Below are positions 27,175 through 35,172 of a stretch of 35,172 nt of DNA, one piece after another. Positions within the stretch are counted from its first letter, which is position 1. Each line of letters begins with the position of its first letter. A model generated the notes under the pieces. The model was not told the DNA's origin. It made no database searches and saw nothing but the letters and a program-made list of their open reading frames with translations. This DNA comes from Thermoplasmata archaeon (lineage in GTDB: Archaea; Thermoplasmatota; Thermoplasmata; Lutacidiplasmatales; UBA184), in assembly GCA_030041735.1 (NCBI GenBank), contig JASIBA010000098.1, positions 1-35,172 on the forward strand, in the 5' to 3' direction. The position numbers and the translations under genes were made by a program.

Positions 27175-27612
27175 ATGAACGGGTTGCAGAGCCTGACCCT
27201 GTTCTATCTGATCCCGATCGTGCTCTGGTTGTGCCTGCTGTTGATCGTCTGCTGGATCTGGTGGACGAAGCGCCTCGAGGACAGCCTCGCGTACCTGGTC
27301 TACCTGCGCGAGCGCAAGGTCCTGTTCGTCTCGCTGCTCGCCGCGCTCGCCGCCTTGCGGGTCGTCACGGCCGTGATCAACATCGCGAGCGGCTTCGGGT
27401 ACGTGAGCGCGGCCGCGCTGCTCGAGATCGGCGTGGTCGCCTCGATCATCGGCGGCGTGATCGTGTTCGCCTTCGCGTGGCTGCTGCTCTGGCGCGGCCC
27501 CCGGCGGACCCCGGCGCCGCTCGTCCTCGACGTTCCGCAGCACCTCGCGTACTCGCTGGGGGCTCTCGACCGGGCCGAGTCGCACCGTACCGAGCCTACG
27601 CCGCCCCACTAG
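27175..27612 (+). CDS. Uncharacterised integral membrane protein (about 4 TM)
   Basis: Hydrophobic segments LFYLIPIVLWLCLLLIVCWIWW, VLFVSLLAALAALRVVTAVI, LLEIGVVASIIGGVIVFAFAWLLLW; leaderless ATG 27 nt from gtttatgta. Confidence 0.75.
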   Translation: MNGLQSLTLFYLIPIVLWLCLLLIVCWIWWTKRLEDSLAYLVYLRERKVLFVSLLAALAALRVVTAVINIASGFGYVSAAALLEIGVVASIIGGVIVFAFAWLLLWRGPRRTPAPLVLDVPQHLAYSLGALDRAESHRTEPTPPH

Positions 27613-27741
27613 CGCACCCGCGCGCGCCGGCGAACCTCGAGCCCGGCCCTCGCCGAACCCCTCCGGGAGTCGGCCCGAACGCGCTCCTCCGCGCGAGGGC
27701 GGCCCCGCAGAGGACTATCTCGGGTGCCGCCTAGCGGGGCG

Positions 27742-28674
27742 ATGGCGACCCCGGAGCCGAGCGGAGGGCTGTCGTTCCGACGCGAGGACCTCGGGCTCCT
27801 CGCGCTGGTCGCGCTCGTCTGGGGCTCGGCGTACATCTTCATCAAGCAGGGGCTGGTCTACGGCGCCTCGCCGCTCCTGTTCGCCGGCGCGCGCTACGGG
27901 CTCTCGGCGCTCGCGTTCTTCGCCCTCGCCGCCGCGCAGGGCGTCGCGTGGCCGCAGCGCCGGGCGGCCGGCGTCTCGGCCCTTATCGGCGGGACGCTGA
28001 TCATCGGCGGGTACGGCGGCCTCCTCTACTGGGGCGAGCAGTACACGACCGGCGGGTACGCCGCCGTCCTCGCCTCGACCGCGCCGATCCTGACCGTCGC
28101 GATCGCGTTCGTCCTCCTGCCGAACGAGCGGCTCGGGGCCCGGGGCCTGGCCGGCATGGCGCTCGGGCTGCTCGGCGCGGTCATCCTCGTCGCCCCGCAG
28201 CTGTTCGGGAGCGCGGTCGGTACCTGGCCAGGGCCTCTGTACGTCGGGGGCGCGTACGTCGCGGCGGCGCTCGGCACCGTGCTGCTCCGCCGGTACGGCG
28301 GAGGCGCCCAGGGGCTCTGGCAGATCGGCGCGCAGTTCGGCGCGTCCGCGGTCCTGCTGCTCGCGGTCGCCGCCGTCCTGCCCGTGCCCGAGTCGCTGCC
28401 GCTGAGCGAGGGCGTCGTGCTCTGCCTGGTCGCGCTCGTCGGGCTCTCCTCCGTGCTGGGCTATTTCGGATACTTCCGACTTCACCACCGGGTCGGCCCG
28501 GTGCGGGCGAACCTCGTCGCCTACCTCGCGCCGATCACCGGGCTGTTCGTCGGCTCCGGCCTCTTCGGCGAGCCGTTCACGCTCTACGAGCTCGCCGGCT
28601 TCGCGATCGTGCTCGTCGGGGTCACCCTCGTGCTGCTCGAGCGCGCGCGCCCGGCCCCGGCCGCCGCTCGCTGA
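27742..28674 (+). CDS. EamA/DMT-family transporter
   Basis: Ten-TM pattern; ALVWGSAYIFIKQGLVYGASPLLFAGARYGLSALAFF...YLAPITGLFVGSGLFGEPFTLYELAGFAIVLVGVTLVL. Alternative GTG start 27724. Confidence 0.9.
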   Translation: MATPEPSGGLSFRREDLGLLALVALVWGSAYIFIKQGLVYGASPLLFAGARYGLSALAFFALAAAQGVAWPQRRAAGVSALIGGTLIIGGYGGLLYWGEQYTTGGYAAVLASTAPILTVAIAFVLLPNERLGARGLAGMALGLLGAVILVAPQLFGSAVGTWPGPLYVGGAYVAAALGTVLLRRYGGGAQGLWQIGAQFGASAVLLLAVAAVLPVPESLPLSEGVVLCLVALVGLSSVLGYFGYFRLHHRVGPVRANLVAYLAPITGLFVGSGLFGEPFTLYELAGFAIVLVGVTLVLLERARPAPAAAR

Positions 28675-28712
28675 GCGCGCGGATTTATCTCGGGGCGGCG
28701 GGTGGGACGCCC

Positions 28713-31700
28713 GTGGAGTCGTACTTCCGAGCGATCGAGTCGGAGGTCGACCGGGCCTACGCCGTCGCGGAGCGGGCGCGGCAGGAGGGCTACGATCCCG
28801 AGACCCATCCCGAGATCCCGCGCGCCCAGGACATGGCCTCGCGCGTGGAGAAGCTCCTGGCGCACCTCGGCATCGACGGCATCGCCGCGGAGATCCGCGC
28901 CCTCGCGGCGCGCCTCCCGCGCGAGGAGGTCGCGGTGGTCGTCGCGCGTCGGCTCGCGACCGACCCGGCGCGCGGCGGGACCATCGCCGAGCGGGTCGAC
29001 GCGGCGCTCCGCGTCGGGCTCGCAATCCTGACCGAGGGCATCCTGGTCGCGCCCCTGGAAGGGCTCGCGGAAGTGCACGTGCGCGCCGGGGCGGACGGCC
29101 GCTCGCACATCGAGCTGTACTACGCCGGTCCGATCCGGGCGGCCGGGGGGACCGCGCAGGCCCTGAGCGTGCTGCTCGCCGACATCGTGCGCCGCGACCT
29201 CGGGCTCGCGCCGTACCACGCGGACGCCGCGGAGGTCGGCCGCTTCCAGGAGGAGATCCCGCTCTACAAGCACTTCCAGCACCTGCAGTACAGCCCGACG
29301 TCGGAGGAGATCGACCTCGTCGTCCGGAACGTCCCGGTCGCGATCTCGGGCGAGGCGACCGAGGGCGACGCCGAGGTCAGCGCGTTCCGCAACCTCCCGC
29401 GGGTCCGCACGAACGGGATCCGCGGCGGGGCCTGCCTCGTGATCGCCGAGGGACTCTGCCAGAAGGCCGCGAAGCTCCACAAGGTGGTGGAGAGCCTCGG
29501 CATCGACGGCTGGGAGTTCCTCGACCGGCTCGGCCACCATGCGGCCGACGAGGAGGACGATCGCGTCCCGAAGTACCTCCAGGACGCCGTCGGGGGTCGC
29601 CCCGTGCTGGCGCACCCGAACCGCCCCGGCGGGTTCCGGCTCGTCTACGGGCGCGCGCGCACCTCGGGACTCGCCGGCTGCGCGGTCAACCCCGCGACCA
29701 TGCGGGTCCTCCAGGAGTTCGTCGCGATCGGCACCCAGGTCAAGCTCGAGTACCCGGGGAAGGCGGCCGCGATCGGGATCTGCGACACGATCGAGGGCCC
29801 GATCGTCGAGCTCGCCGACGGCACGGTGACCGCCGTCCACGACGTCGACCGCGCCCGCGCACTTGGACCGTACGTCCGCCGCATCCTCGATCTCGGCGAG
29901 TTGCTGGTCTCCTTCGGCGAGTTCGCCGAGAACAACCGCCCGCTCGCGCCGGGCGCCTACAGCCTCGACTGGCACGCGGCGGAGCTCGCCGCCGCCGGCG
30001 CGCCGGTCGCGGCGGGCCTCGCGCCCGAGGACTACGAGTCCGCCGTGCGGCTCGGTCGCGCGCACGGGGTCCCGCTCCACCCCCGCTGGGGACTGTTCTG
30101 GCACGATCTCGCGCCGGCAGAGATCCGCGCGCTCTCCGAGTTCGTCGAGCAGACCGGGCGGTGGGTCGACGGAGCCCTCGAGATCCCGGACGACCCGGCG
30201 TGGCGCGAGGCGCTCGCCCGGCTCGGCTTCCTCTCCGCCCCGGTCGAGGGCCCGGCCCGTCGCGGGGAACCGGACCCGAGCGCCGCGCTGCTCGGCGGCC
30301 TCGGGCTCGGCCGGGACGGCGCGACGATCGTCCGGCGCACGCCGCTCGAGCCGGTCGACCTCGACCCGCTCGCCTACGCGAGCCGGCTGGCCGGCGTCCC
30401 GCTCCGAGCTCGCGCCCCGTCCCGCATCGGGGCGCGCGTCGGCCGGCCGGAGAAAGCGCACCAGCGCGTGATGCAGCCGAACGTCCACGCCCTGTTCCCG
30501 GTCGGGACCGCCGGCGGGACCACCCGGTCGGTGACCGAGGCGGCTCGGCGCACGATCGCGCACGGCACGCGCGTCGAGCTCGGGCTCCGCGCCTGCGCGG
30601 CGTGCGGCCGCACGACCGTCTGGGCGCGCTGCGGCTGCGGCGCGCACACCACGCCGACCGGTCGCGTCCTCCCGCAGGAGCTACCGGTGGCCCGGATCTG
30701 GGCCGAGGCGGTCCAGCGTCTCGGCCTCGCGAAGGTGCCGGCCGTCAAGGGCGTCAAGGGGCTCGCCTCGCCGGGGAAGTGTCCCGAGCCGCTCGAGAAG
30801 GGGATCCTCCGGGCCTCGCACGCGATCTCCGTCTACCAGGACGGGACCGCCCGGTTCGACCTCACGGACCTGCCGCTCACGCACTTCCGACCGGGCGAGA
30901 TCGGGACCGCGCCGGAGCGCCTCGCCGCGCTGGGCTACGCGGTCGACTGGACCGGCGCGCCGCTCGCCGGGCCGGAGCAGCTCGTCGAGCTCGCGCCGCA
31001 GGACGTCGTCGTCTCGCGGTCGTGCGGGGAGTACCTCGTCCGCCTCGCCCAGTGCGTCGACGACGAGCTGGTGCGGCTCTACGGGCTGCCCCCGTTCTAC
31101 CGGGCCGAGCGGCCCGACGACCTGGTGGGCCACCTCGTGGTCGCGCTGGCGCCCCACACGTCGGGCGGCGTGGCGGCCCGCCTCATCGGCTTCACGGACG
31201 CCGAGGCGTGCTTCGCGCATCCGGTCCTCCACGCGGCGAAGCGCCGGAACTGCGACGGCGACGAGGACTCGGTGACGCTGCTCCTCGACGCGCTCGTGAA
31301 CTTCTCGCGGGCGTACCTGCCGGACAGCCGCGGCGCGCTCATGGACAAGCCGCTCGTGCTCACGACGCGCCTCGACCCGGTCGAGGTCGACAAGGAGGCG
31401 CTGAACGTCGACGTCGGGGTCGGCTACCCGCTCGCGGTGTACCGCGCCGCGGCGGAGCGCCGCCCGCCGAAGGAGGTCGCCGGGCTGGTCGACTCGGTCG
31501 GCCGCCGGCTCGGCACCGACCGCGCGCTGCGGGACTACGGGTTCACCCACGACACCCGCGACATCGCGGCCGGTCCGGTCCGCTCGGCCTACCGGGGCCA
31601 GCGCGGCATGCAGGACACGGTTGAGCGGTCGGTCGTGCTCACGAGCCAGATCCGCGCCGTGGACGTCGCGGAGGCGGTGACCCTCGTGCTGAACGGCCAC

Positions 31701-32054
31701 TTTCTCCGCGACGTGATGGGGAACCTGAAGAGCTACGCGACGCAGCGCTTCCGCTGCAAGAGCTGCGGCACGTCGTACCGGCGCCCGCCGCTCGACGGGC
31801 GGTGCGCCGCCGAGCGCCCCGGCGGCGGACGGTGCGACGGCGCGCTCGCCTCGACGGTATTCGAGGCGTCGGTCCGTAAGTACCTGCCGCTCTCCCAGCG
31901 CCTGGGGGAGGTCGAGGGGATCACCCCGTACGTGCGCCAGCGGATCCGCCTCCTCGGCGCCTCGATCGCGACGCTCTTCCCGAACCCGACCGCGCAGACG
32001 ACGCTCGATACGTTCGGCGGGCCGGAGCCGCCCGACCGCGGCGGTCCGGGCTAG
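28713..32054 (+). CDS. polC: Archaeal DNA polymerase D large subunit DP2 (no intein)
   Basis: VESYFRAIESEVDRAYAVAERAR, YYAGPIRAAGGTAQALSVLLAD, RNCDGDEDSVTLLLDALVNFSRAYLPDSRGALMDKPLVLTTRLDP, zinc motifs CAACG/CGCG and CKSCG, C-terminal PIP-box-like QTTLDTFG. GTG 28713, atttatct about 26 nt upstream. Confidence 0.96.
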   Translation: MESYFRAIESEVDRAYAVAERARQEGYDPETHPEIPRAQDMASRVEKLLAHLGIDGIAAEIRALAARLPREEVAVVVARRLATDPARGGTIAERVDAALRVGLAILTEGILVAPLEGLAEVHVRAGADGRSHIELYYAGPIRAAGGTAQALSVLLADIVRRDLGLAPYHADAAEVGRFQEEIPLYKHFQHLQYSPTSEEIDLVVRNVPVAISGEATEGDAEVSAFRNLPRVRTNGIRGGACLVIAEGLCQKAAKLHKVVESLGIDGWEFLDRLGHHAADEEDDRVPKYLQDAVGGRPVLAHPNRPGGFRLVYGRARTSGLAGCAVNPATMRVLQEFVAIGTQVKLEYPGKAAAIGICDTIEGPIVELADGTVTAVHDVDRARALGPYVRRILDLGELLVSFGEFAENNRPLAPGAYSLDWHAAELAAAGAPVAAGLAPEDYESAVRLGRAHGVPLHPRWGLFWHDLAPAEIRALSEFVEQTGRWVDGALEIPDDPAWREALARLGFLSAPVEGPARRGEPDPSAALLGGLGLGRDGATIVRRTPLEPVDLDPLAYASRLAGVPLRARAPSRIGARVGRPEKAHQRVMQPNVHALFPVGTAGGTTRSVTEAARRTIAHGTRVELGLRACAACGRTTVWARCGCGAHTTPTGRVLPQELPVARIWAEAVQRLGLAKVPAVKGVKGLASPGKCPEPLEKGILRASHAISVYQDGTARFDLTDLPLTHFRPGEIGTAPERLAALGYAVDWTGAPLAGPEQLVELAPQDVVVSRSCGEYLVRLAQCVDDELVRLYGLPPFYRAERPDDLVGHLVVALAPHTSGGVAARLIGFTDAEACFAHPVLHAAKRRNCDGDEDSVTLLLDALVNFSRAYLPDSRGALMDKPLVLTTRLDPVEVDKEALNVDVGVGYPLAVYRAAAERRPPKEVAGLVDSVGRRLGTDRALRDYGFTHDTRDIAAGPVRSAYRGQRGMQDTVERSVVLTSQIRAVDVAEAVTLVLNGHFLRDVMGNLKSYATQRFRCKSCGTSYRRPPLDGRCAAERPGGGRCDGALASTVFEASVRKYLPLSQRLGEVEGITPYVRQRIRLLGASIATLFPNPTAQTTLDTFGGPEPPDRGGPG

Positions 32055-32113
32055 CGGGGCGCCCGCGCGCGCGATGGGACAGATAAATAGCGGGAGCCGC
32101 GTGCGACCGGCGC

Positions 32114-32211
32114 GGGCTTGTGGGGTAGTCTGGACTATCCTGTCGGCCTTCGAAGCCGACGACCTGGGTTCGAATTCGCGCGACCGCGCGACGGAACTCC
32201 CAGCAAGCCCG
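32114..32211 (+). tRNA. tRNA-Arg (anticodon TCG, 32150-32152) with a 23-nt intron at 32175-32197 (T-loop, position 59/60)
   Basis: Acceptor GGGCTTG/CAAGCCC (7/7 bp), anticodon stem TCGGC/GCCGA with loop CTTCGAA, T-stem CTGGG/CCCAG, T-loop TTCGAA|T after intron removal, G73; CCA not encoded. TATA gataaatag at 32082-32090. Confidence 0.92.
32175..32197 (+). other. Archaeal tRNA intron with canonical bulge-helix-bulge
   Basis: Outer helix CTGGG/CCCAG; 4-bp central helix TTCG (32169-32172)/CGGA (32192-32195, one U-G); 3-nt bulges AAT (32173-32175) and ACT (32196-32198); intron helix TCGCGCG/CGCGCGA. Confidence 0.87.
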
Positions 32212-32223
32212 TCCGGGTCCGCG

Positions 32224-32529
32224 TCAGCGGAAGTAGCCCGGCGACGGCGTCGGCTCGCTGCGCTTCTCCTCCTCGGGCTTCGCGATCTCGAGGATGTCGA
32301 TCGCGAGCAGCGCCGGGATCGGCACGAGGCGGATCCGACCCTTCTCGTCGCCGTCCGCCCCTTCGAGCTCGAGCGCGAGGATGTTGTCGCCGCCGATGGA
32401 GACCAGGCCCCGGAACAGGCCGGTCGAAACGATCGCCTGGTCGTCCGCGCCGGCGGATCGGACCCGCACGCGCGAGCCCGGCGTGAGGGTGATCGGCGGG
32501 CGCTTCGCGGCCGTCGCCGGCTCGCTCAT
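32224..32529 (-). CDS. Conserved-looking small protein, possibly a small beta-barrel; function unknown
   Basis: PGSRVRVRSAGADDQAIVSTGLFRGLVSIGGDNILALELEG...GRIRLVPIPALLAIDILEI; ATGA overlap with the upstream HTH gene. Confidence 0.65.
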   Translation of the reverse strand: MSEPATAAKRPPITLTPGSRVRVRSAGADDQAIVSTGLFRGLVSIGGDNILALELEGADGDEKGRIRLVPIPALLAIDILEIAKPEEEKRSEPTPSPGYFR

Positions 32530-33095
32530 CGGGCCCCCGCGCGCTCCCGCGCGGCGGCGCGCACCGGGGCGAGCGGGCGGGAAGGCGGCTCCCGGGGGGT
32601 CTCGCGGGTCGCCTCTCGCGTCGGCTCCCGGGGCGGCTCGCGGGCCATCCGATCGACCAGCTCCTGGAGGTGGTTCACCGTCTCCCGGTACCGTCGGAGG
32701 GCGTTCTGGGCGTTCGCCTCCGTGAAGTCCCAGGCGCGCGCGAGGTTCCCGTAGCGCAGGCGGTACCCCTTGCGGCCCTTCCCGTCGGCGATCCCTCCGA
32801 CCTCCTCGAGCAGGTCGAGCGACTTCAGTTTGTTGATGTGCCGATAGACGGTCGGCTTCGAGGTCTTCAGCAGCGCGGTGAGCTCGTCCACGTACCAGGC
32901 GCGGGTCGGGTCCTTCAGCAGGCACTCGCGGACGAGCCGGTACGCGAGGCTCGAGGCGATCGGCCCCTCGGAGCCGCGCCCGTCCTCCCCCTCGGGAAGG
33001 TAGCCGACCAGCCGCAGGAATTCGCGGAGGACCTCGTCGACGTCCGTCAGCGGCGTCAGCGGCGTGCTGTAACGCAACGAAAGTTCAAACGGCAT
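32526..33095 (-). CDS. Winged-helix (ArsR-like) transcriptional regulator
   Basis: RAWYVDELTALLKTSKPTVYRHINKLKSLDLLEEVG...KGYRLRYGNLARAW; ATG 33095; gtttatctct TATA about 33 nt upstream; divergent to the cox-type operon. Confidence 0.82.
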   Translation of the reverse strand: MPFELSLRYSTPLTPLTDVDEVLREFLRLVGYLPEGEDGRGSEGPIASSLAYRLVRECLLKDPTRAWYVDELTALLKTSKPTVYRHINKLKSLDLLEEVGGIADGKGRKGYRLRYGNLARAWDFTEANAQNALRRYRETVNHLQELVDRMAREPPREPTREATRETPREPPSRPLAPVRAAARERAGAR

Positions 33096-33197
33096 GCCGT
33101 GGCGCTGCCAAAACCGTCCCAAGAGATAAACCGGCAGGTTCGGGCCGACGCGAAGCGTGCGCAGAATCGATAAAGGCGGCCCCGGCGCTCCCGCCCC

Positions 33198-34040
33198 GTG
33201 GCGGCGTTCGAGCTCGTCGCGCCGCGCTCGGTGGACGAGGCGGTCGCCGCGCTCCGGGGCGGTCCCCGGACCGAGATCGGGGTGCTCGCCGGGGGTACGG
33301 ACCTCCTGCTCGACCTCGACGAGGGCCGCGCCGAGCCGACCCGGGTCCTCTCGCTCCGCCGGCTCCCGTGGCGGACGCTCGATTGGGCGGCCGGATCGCT
33401 CACGATCGGCAGCACGCTGCCCCTGCGCGCGCTCGAGGATGACCCGGACGTGCGCCAGCGGCTCCCCGGCCTCTGGCAGGCGGTCCGGGCCGTCGGCTCC
33501 GTGGCGCTCCGGCACCGCGCGACCCTCGGAGGGAATCTCGGGCGGGCCGCGCCGGCCTCGGATCTGATCCCGGTCCTGCTCACGCTCGACGCGGAGGTGG
33601 AGCTCGTCGGACCCGACGGGGCCCGCCGGATGCTCGTCGACCGGTTCGTCCGGGCCTCACGACGGACCGAGCTCGGTCCGCACGAGCTGATCCGATCGGT
33701 CCGCATCCCGGAGCCGCGCCGCTCGGCGTACCTCTGGCAGCGGGTGCGACCGGCGAACGACATCTCGCAGCTCGCGGTCGCCGTCGCGCGCGCCGGGGAC
33801 GAGTCCTGGCGCGTCGCCGTGGGCGGCATCCCGCCCCGGGCGACCCTCCTGCCGGACGTCGCGGAGGAGCTGGGCCGAGCGGATCCGGACGATCGTCGCG
33901 TGGCGCGGGCCGCGGACCGGGCCCAGCGAGATGTCGCGATCGTCGCCGACCGGCGCGCCTCGGAGGAGTACCGGCGCCGGCTCGTCGGGACGATGCTCCG
34001 GCGCGCGGTCCGCGCCGTCGGGCAGGAGGTCCGCGCGTGA
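33198..34040 (+). CDS. Xanthine oxidase/CO dehydrogenase family FAD-binding subunit
   Basis: FELVAPRSVDEAVAALRGGPRTEIGVLAGGTDLLLDL, GSVALRHRATLGGNLGRAAPASDLIPVLLTLDAEVEL; GTG 33198, cgataaagg about 26 nt upstream. Confidence 0.92.
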   Translation: MAAFELVAPRSVDEAVAALRGGPRTEIGVLAGGTDLLLDLDEGRAEPTRVLSLRRLPWRTLDWAAGSLTIGSTLPLRALEDDPDVRQRLPGLWQAVRAVGSVALRHRATLGGNLGRAAPASDLIPVLLTLDAEVELVGPDGARRMLVDRFVRASRRTELGPHELIRSVRIPEPRRSAYLWQRVRPANDISQLAVAVARAGDESWRVAVGGIPPRATLLPDVAEELGRADPDDRRVARAADRAQRDVAIVADRRASEEYRRRLVGTMLRRAVRAVGQEVRA

Positions 34041-34513
34041 GCGGAGCCGAGGTGTCGATCCGGGTCAACGGCTCCCCGGTGCCGCTCGAGACGGTCCCCG
34101 ACGATGAGCGGCTGCTCGACACGCTGCGCTGGCGGCTCGGGCTCACGGGCACGAAGGAAGGGTGCCGAACCGGCGACTGCGGGGCGTGCACGGTGCTCGT
34201 CGACGGCCGGAGCGTCCTCGCGTGCCTTACCCTCGCCCACGAGGTCGCGGGATCGGAGGTGCGGACGATCGAGTCGGCCGGCCCGGACCCGGAGGTCGAC
34301 CGGGTCCGTCACGCGTTCGAGAGCGCCGGAGCGCTCCAGTGCGGGTACTGCACGCCCGGCTTCGTCCTCGCGCTCGCGGGCCTTCTCAAGGAGCGAGGTC
34401 CCGGTGCCACGGCCGACGAACTCCTGGAAGGGCTGCAGGGCAACCTGTGCCGCTGTACCGGGTACGCCTCGATCGTCCGCGCCGTCGGACTGATCGCGGG
34501 AGCGCCCCCGTGA
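34037..34513 (+). CDS. Xanthine oxidase/CO dehydrogenase family 2Fe-2S subunit
   Basis: GTKEGCRTGDCGACTVLVDGRSVLACL; CGYCTPGFVLALAGLL; GNLCRCTGYASIVRAV; start overlaps the FAD subunit. Confidence 0.95.
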   Translation: MSGAEVSIRVNGSPVPLETVPDDERLLDTLRWRLGLTGTKEGCRTGDCGACTVLVDGRSVLACLTLAHEVAGSEVRTIESAGPDPEVDRVRHAFESAGALQCGYCTPGFVLALAGLLKERGPGATADELLEGLQGNLCRCTGYASIVRAVGLIAGAPP

Positions 34514-35172
34514 GCGCGGCCTCGCGTCCGGACGCGGCCGCGAAGCTCGCCGGCGGAACGCGGTACGGCAGCGACCTCGCCGCTCCGGGGATGCTCTGGG
34601 CCGCGCTCGTTGGCGCGCCGGTGGCCCACGGGACCCTCCGCGAGGTCGACCTCGCCCCCGCGCGCGCGATGCCCGGCGTGGTCGCGGTTGGACGGGAGGA
34701 GCTCCGCGCGCTCGTGCCCGGAGGGGCGTTCGATCCCGACCGTCCGCTGTTCCCGGACTCCGAGATCGCCTACCGGCATCAGCCGGTGGCCGCGGTCGCG
34801 GCGCCCACGCTGGCGCTGGCCCGCCGCGCGGCGGCGGCCGTGCGGATCCGGGTCGACGCCGCGCCGATCGTCACCGACGTGGAGTCGATATTCCCGGAGT
34901 GGCCCACGCCGGGGTCGCAGCGCTCGCCGCACGTGATCGCCCACGTTCACGCGCGCCGCGGGGACGTCGACGCCGCCTTCCGTTCCGCGGAGCACGTCGT
35001 CGAGGAGACCTACCGGACCGCGAGCGTCCACCAGGTCGCGCTCGAGCCGCACGCGTGCCTCGCGCGCGTCGCGGACGGCGTCTGGCACGTCACGACCTCG
35101 ACCCAGAGTCCGTTCGGGGTCCGGGAGGACGTCTCGTCGCTGCTCGGCATCCCGGAATCGTCGGTCGTCGTG
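34510..35172 (+). CDS. Xanthine oxidase/CO dehydrogenase family molybdopterin-binding large subunit (truncated by window end)
   Basis: KLAGGTRYGSDLAAPGMLWAALVGAPVAHGTLREVDLAPARAMPGVVAV, YRHQPVAAVAAPTLALARRAAAAV, VHQVALEPHACLARV; GTGA overlap; no stop before 35172. Confidence 0.9.
   Translation, partial: MSAASRPDAAAKLAGGTRYGSDLAAPGMLWAALVGAPVAHGTLREVDLAPARAMPGVVAVGREELRALVPGGAFDPDRPLFPDSEIAYRHQPVAAVAAPTLALARRAAAAVRIRVDAAPIVTDVESIFPEWPTPGSQRSPHVIAHVHARRGDVDAAFRSAEHVVEETYRTASVHQVALEPHACLARVADGVWHVTTSTQSPFGVREDVSSLLGIPESSVVV

Noticed and set aside
27948-28712. 1368-aa ORF suggesting a large N-terminal extension on DP2
   Set aside because: The extension is an out-of-frame read of the EamA transporter gene; DP2 starts at GTG 28713 with its own TATA.
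31240-31290. Possible intein in DP2 at the conserved NCDGDED site
   Set aside because: The motif RNCDGDEDSVTLLLDALVNF is uninterrupted; no intein present.

Overview
This 35.2 kb, high-GC window looks like an archaeal chromosome. Supporting genes are DNA polymerase D large subunit (DP2), RadA, archaeal FtsZ, a Pop5-like RNase P subunit, and TATA boxes about 24-28 nt upstream of many start codons (leaderless genes). A Thermoplasmatota-like lineage is my guess, not shown by the sequence. About 37 CDS tile the window. They include ndk, a Sua5/YrdC protein, map, a two-gene MetE-type methionine synthase, a rhodanese-metallo-beta-lactamase fusion, malic enzyme, purC, radA, a molybdate/tungstate ABC operon with a ModE-like regulator, divergent sodN/sodX (nickel SOD), a histidine ammonia-lyase, an FAD-linked oxidase, mutY, thioredoxin, purH, a pilin-like protein, Pop5-like, ftsZ, a membrane protein, an EamA transporter, DP2, one tRNA, and a cox/xanthine-oxidase-type operon cut by the window end. 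The most interesting observations are: (1) tRNA-Arg(TCG) interrupted in its T-loop by a 23-nt intron forming a textbook bulge-helix-bulge; (2) a perfect 12-bp core-promoter element shared by ftsZ and a divergent uncharacterised membrane protein, with a hairpin at the predicted 5' end of the ftsZ mRNA; (3) a MutY homologue with Glu at the catalytic Asp position; (4) a persulfide-dioxygenase-like fusion whose N-terminal rhodanese lacks its catalytic Cys; (5) an archaeal nickel SOD and its protease diverging from one TATA element. No CRISPR array, transposon or rRNA was seen. No searches were run; all family calls come from reading motifs.
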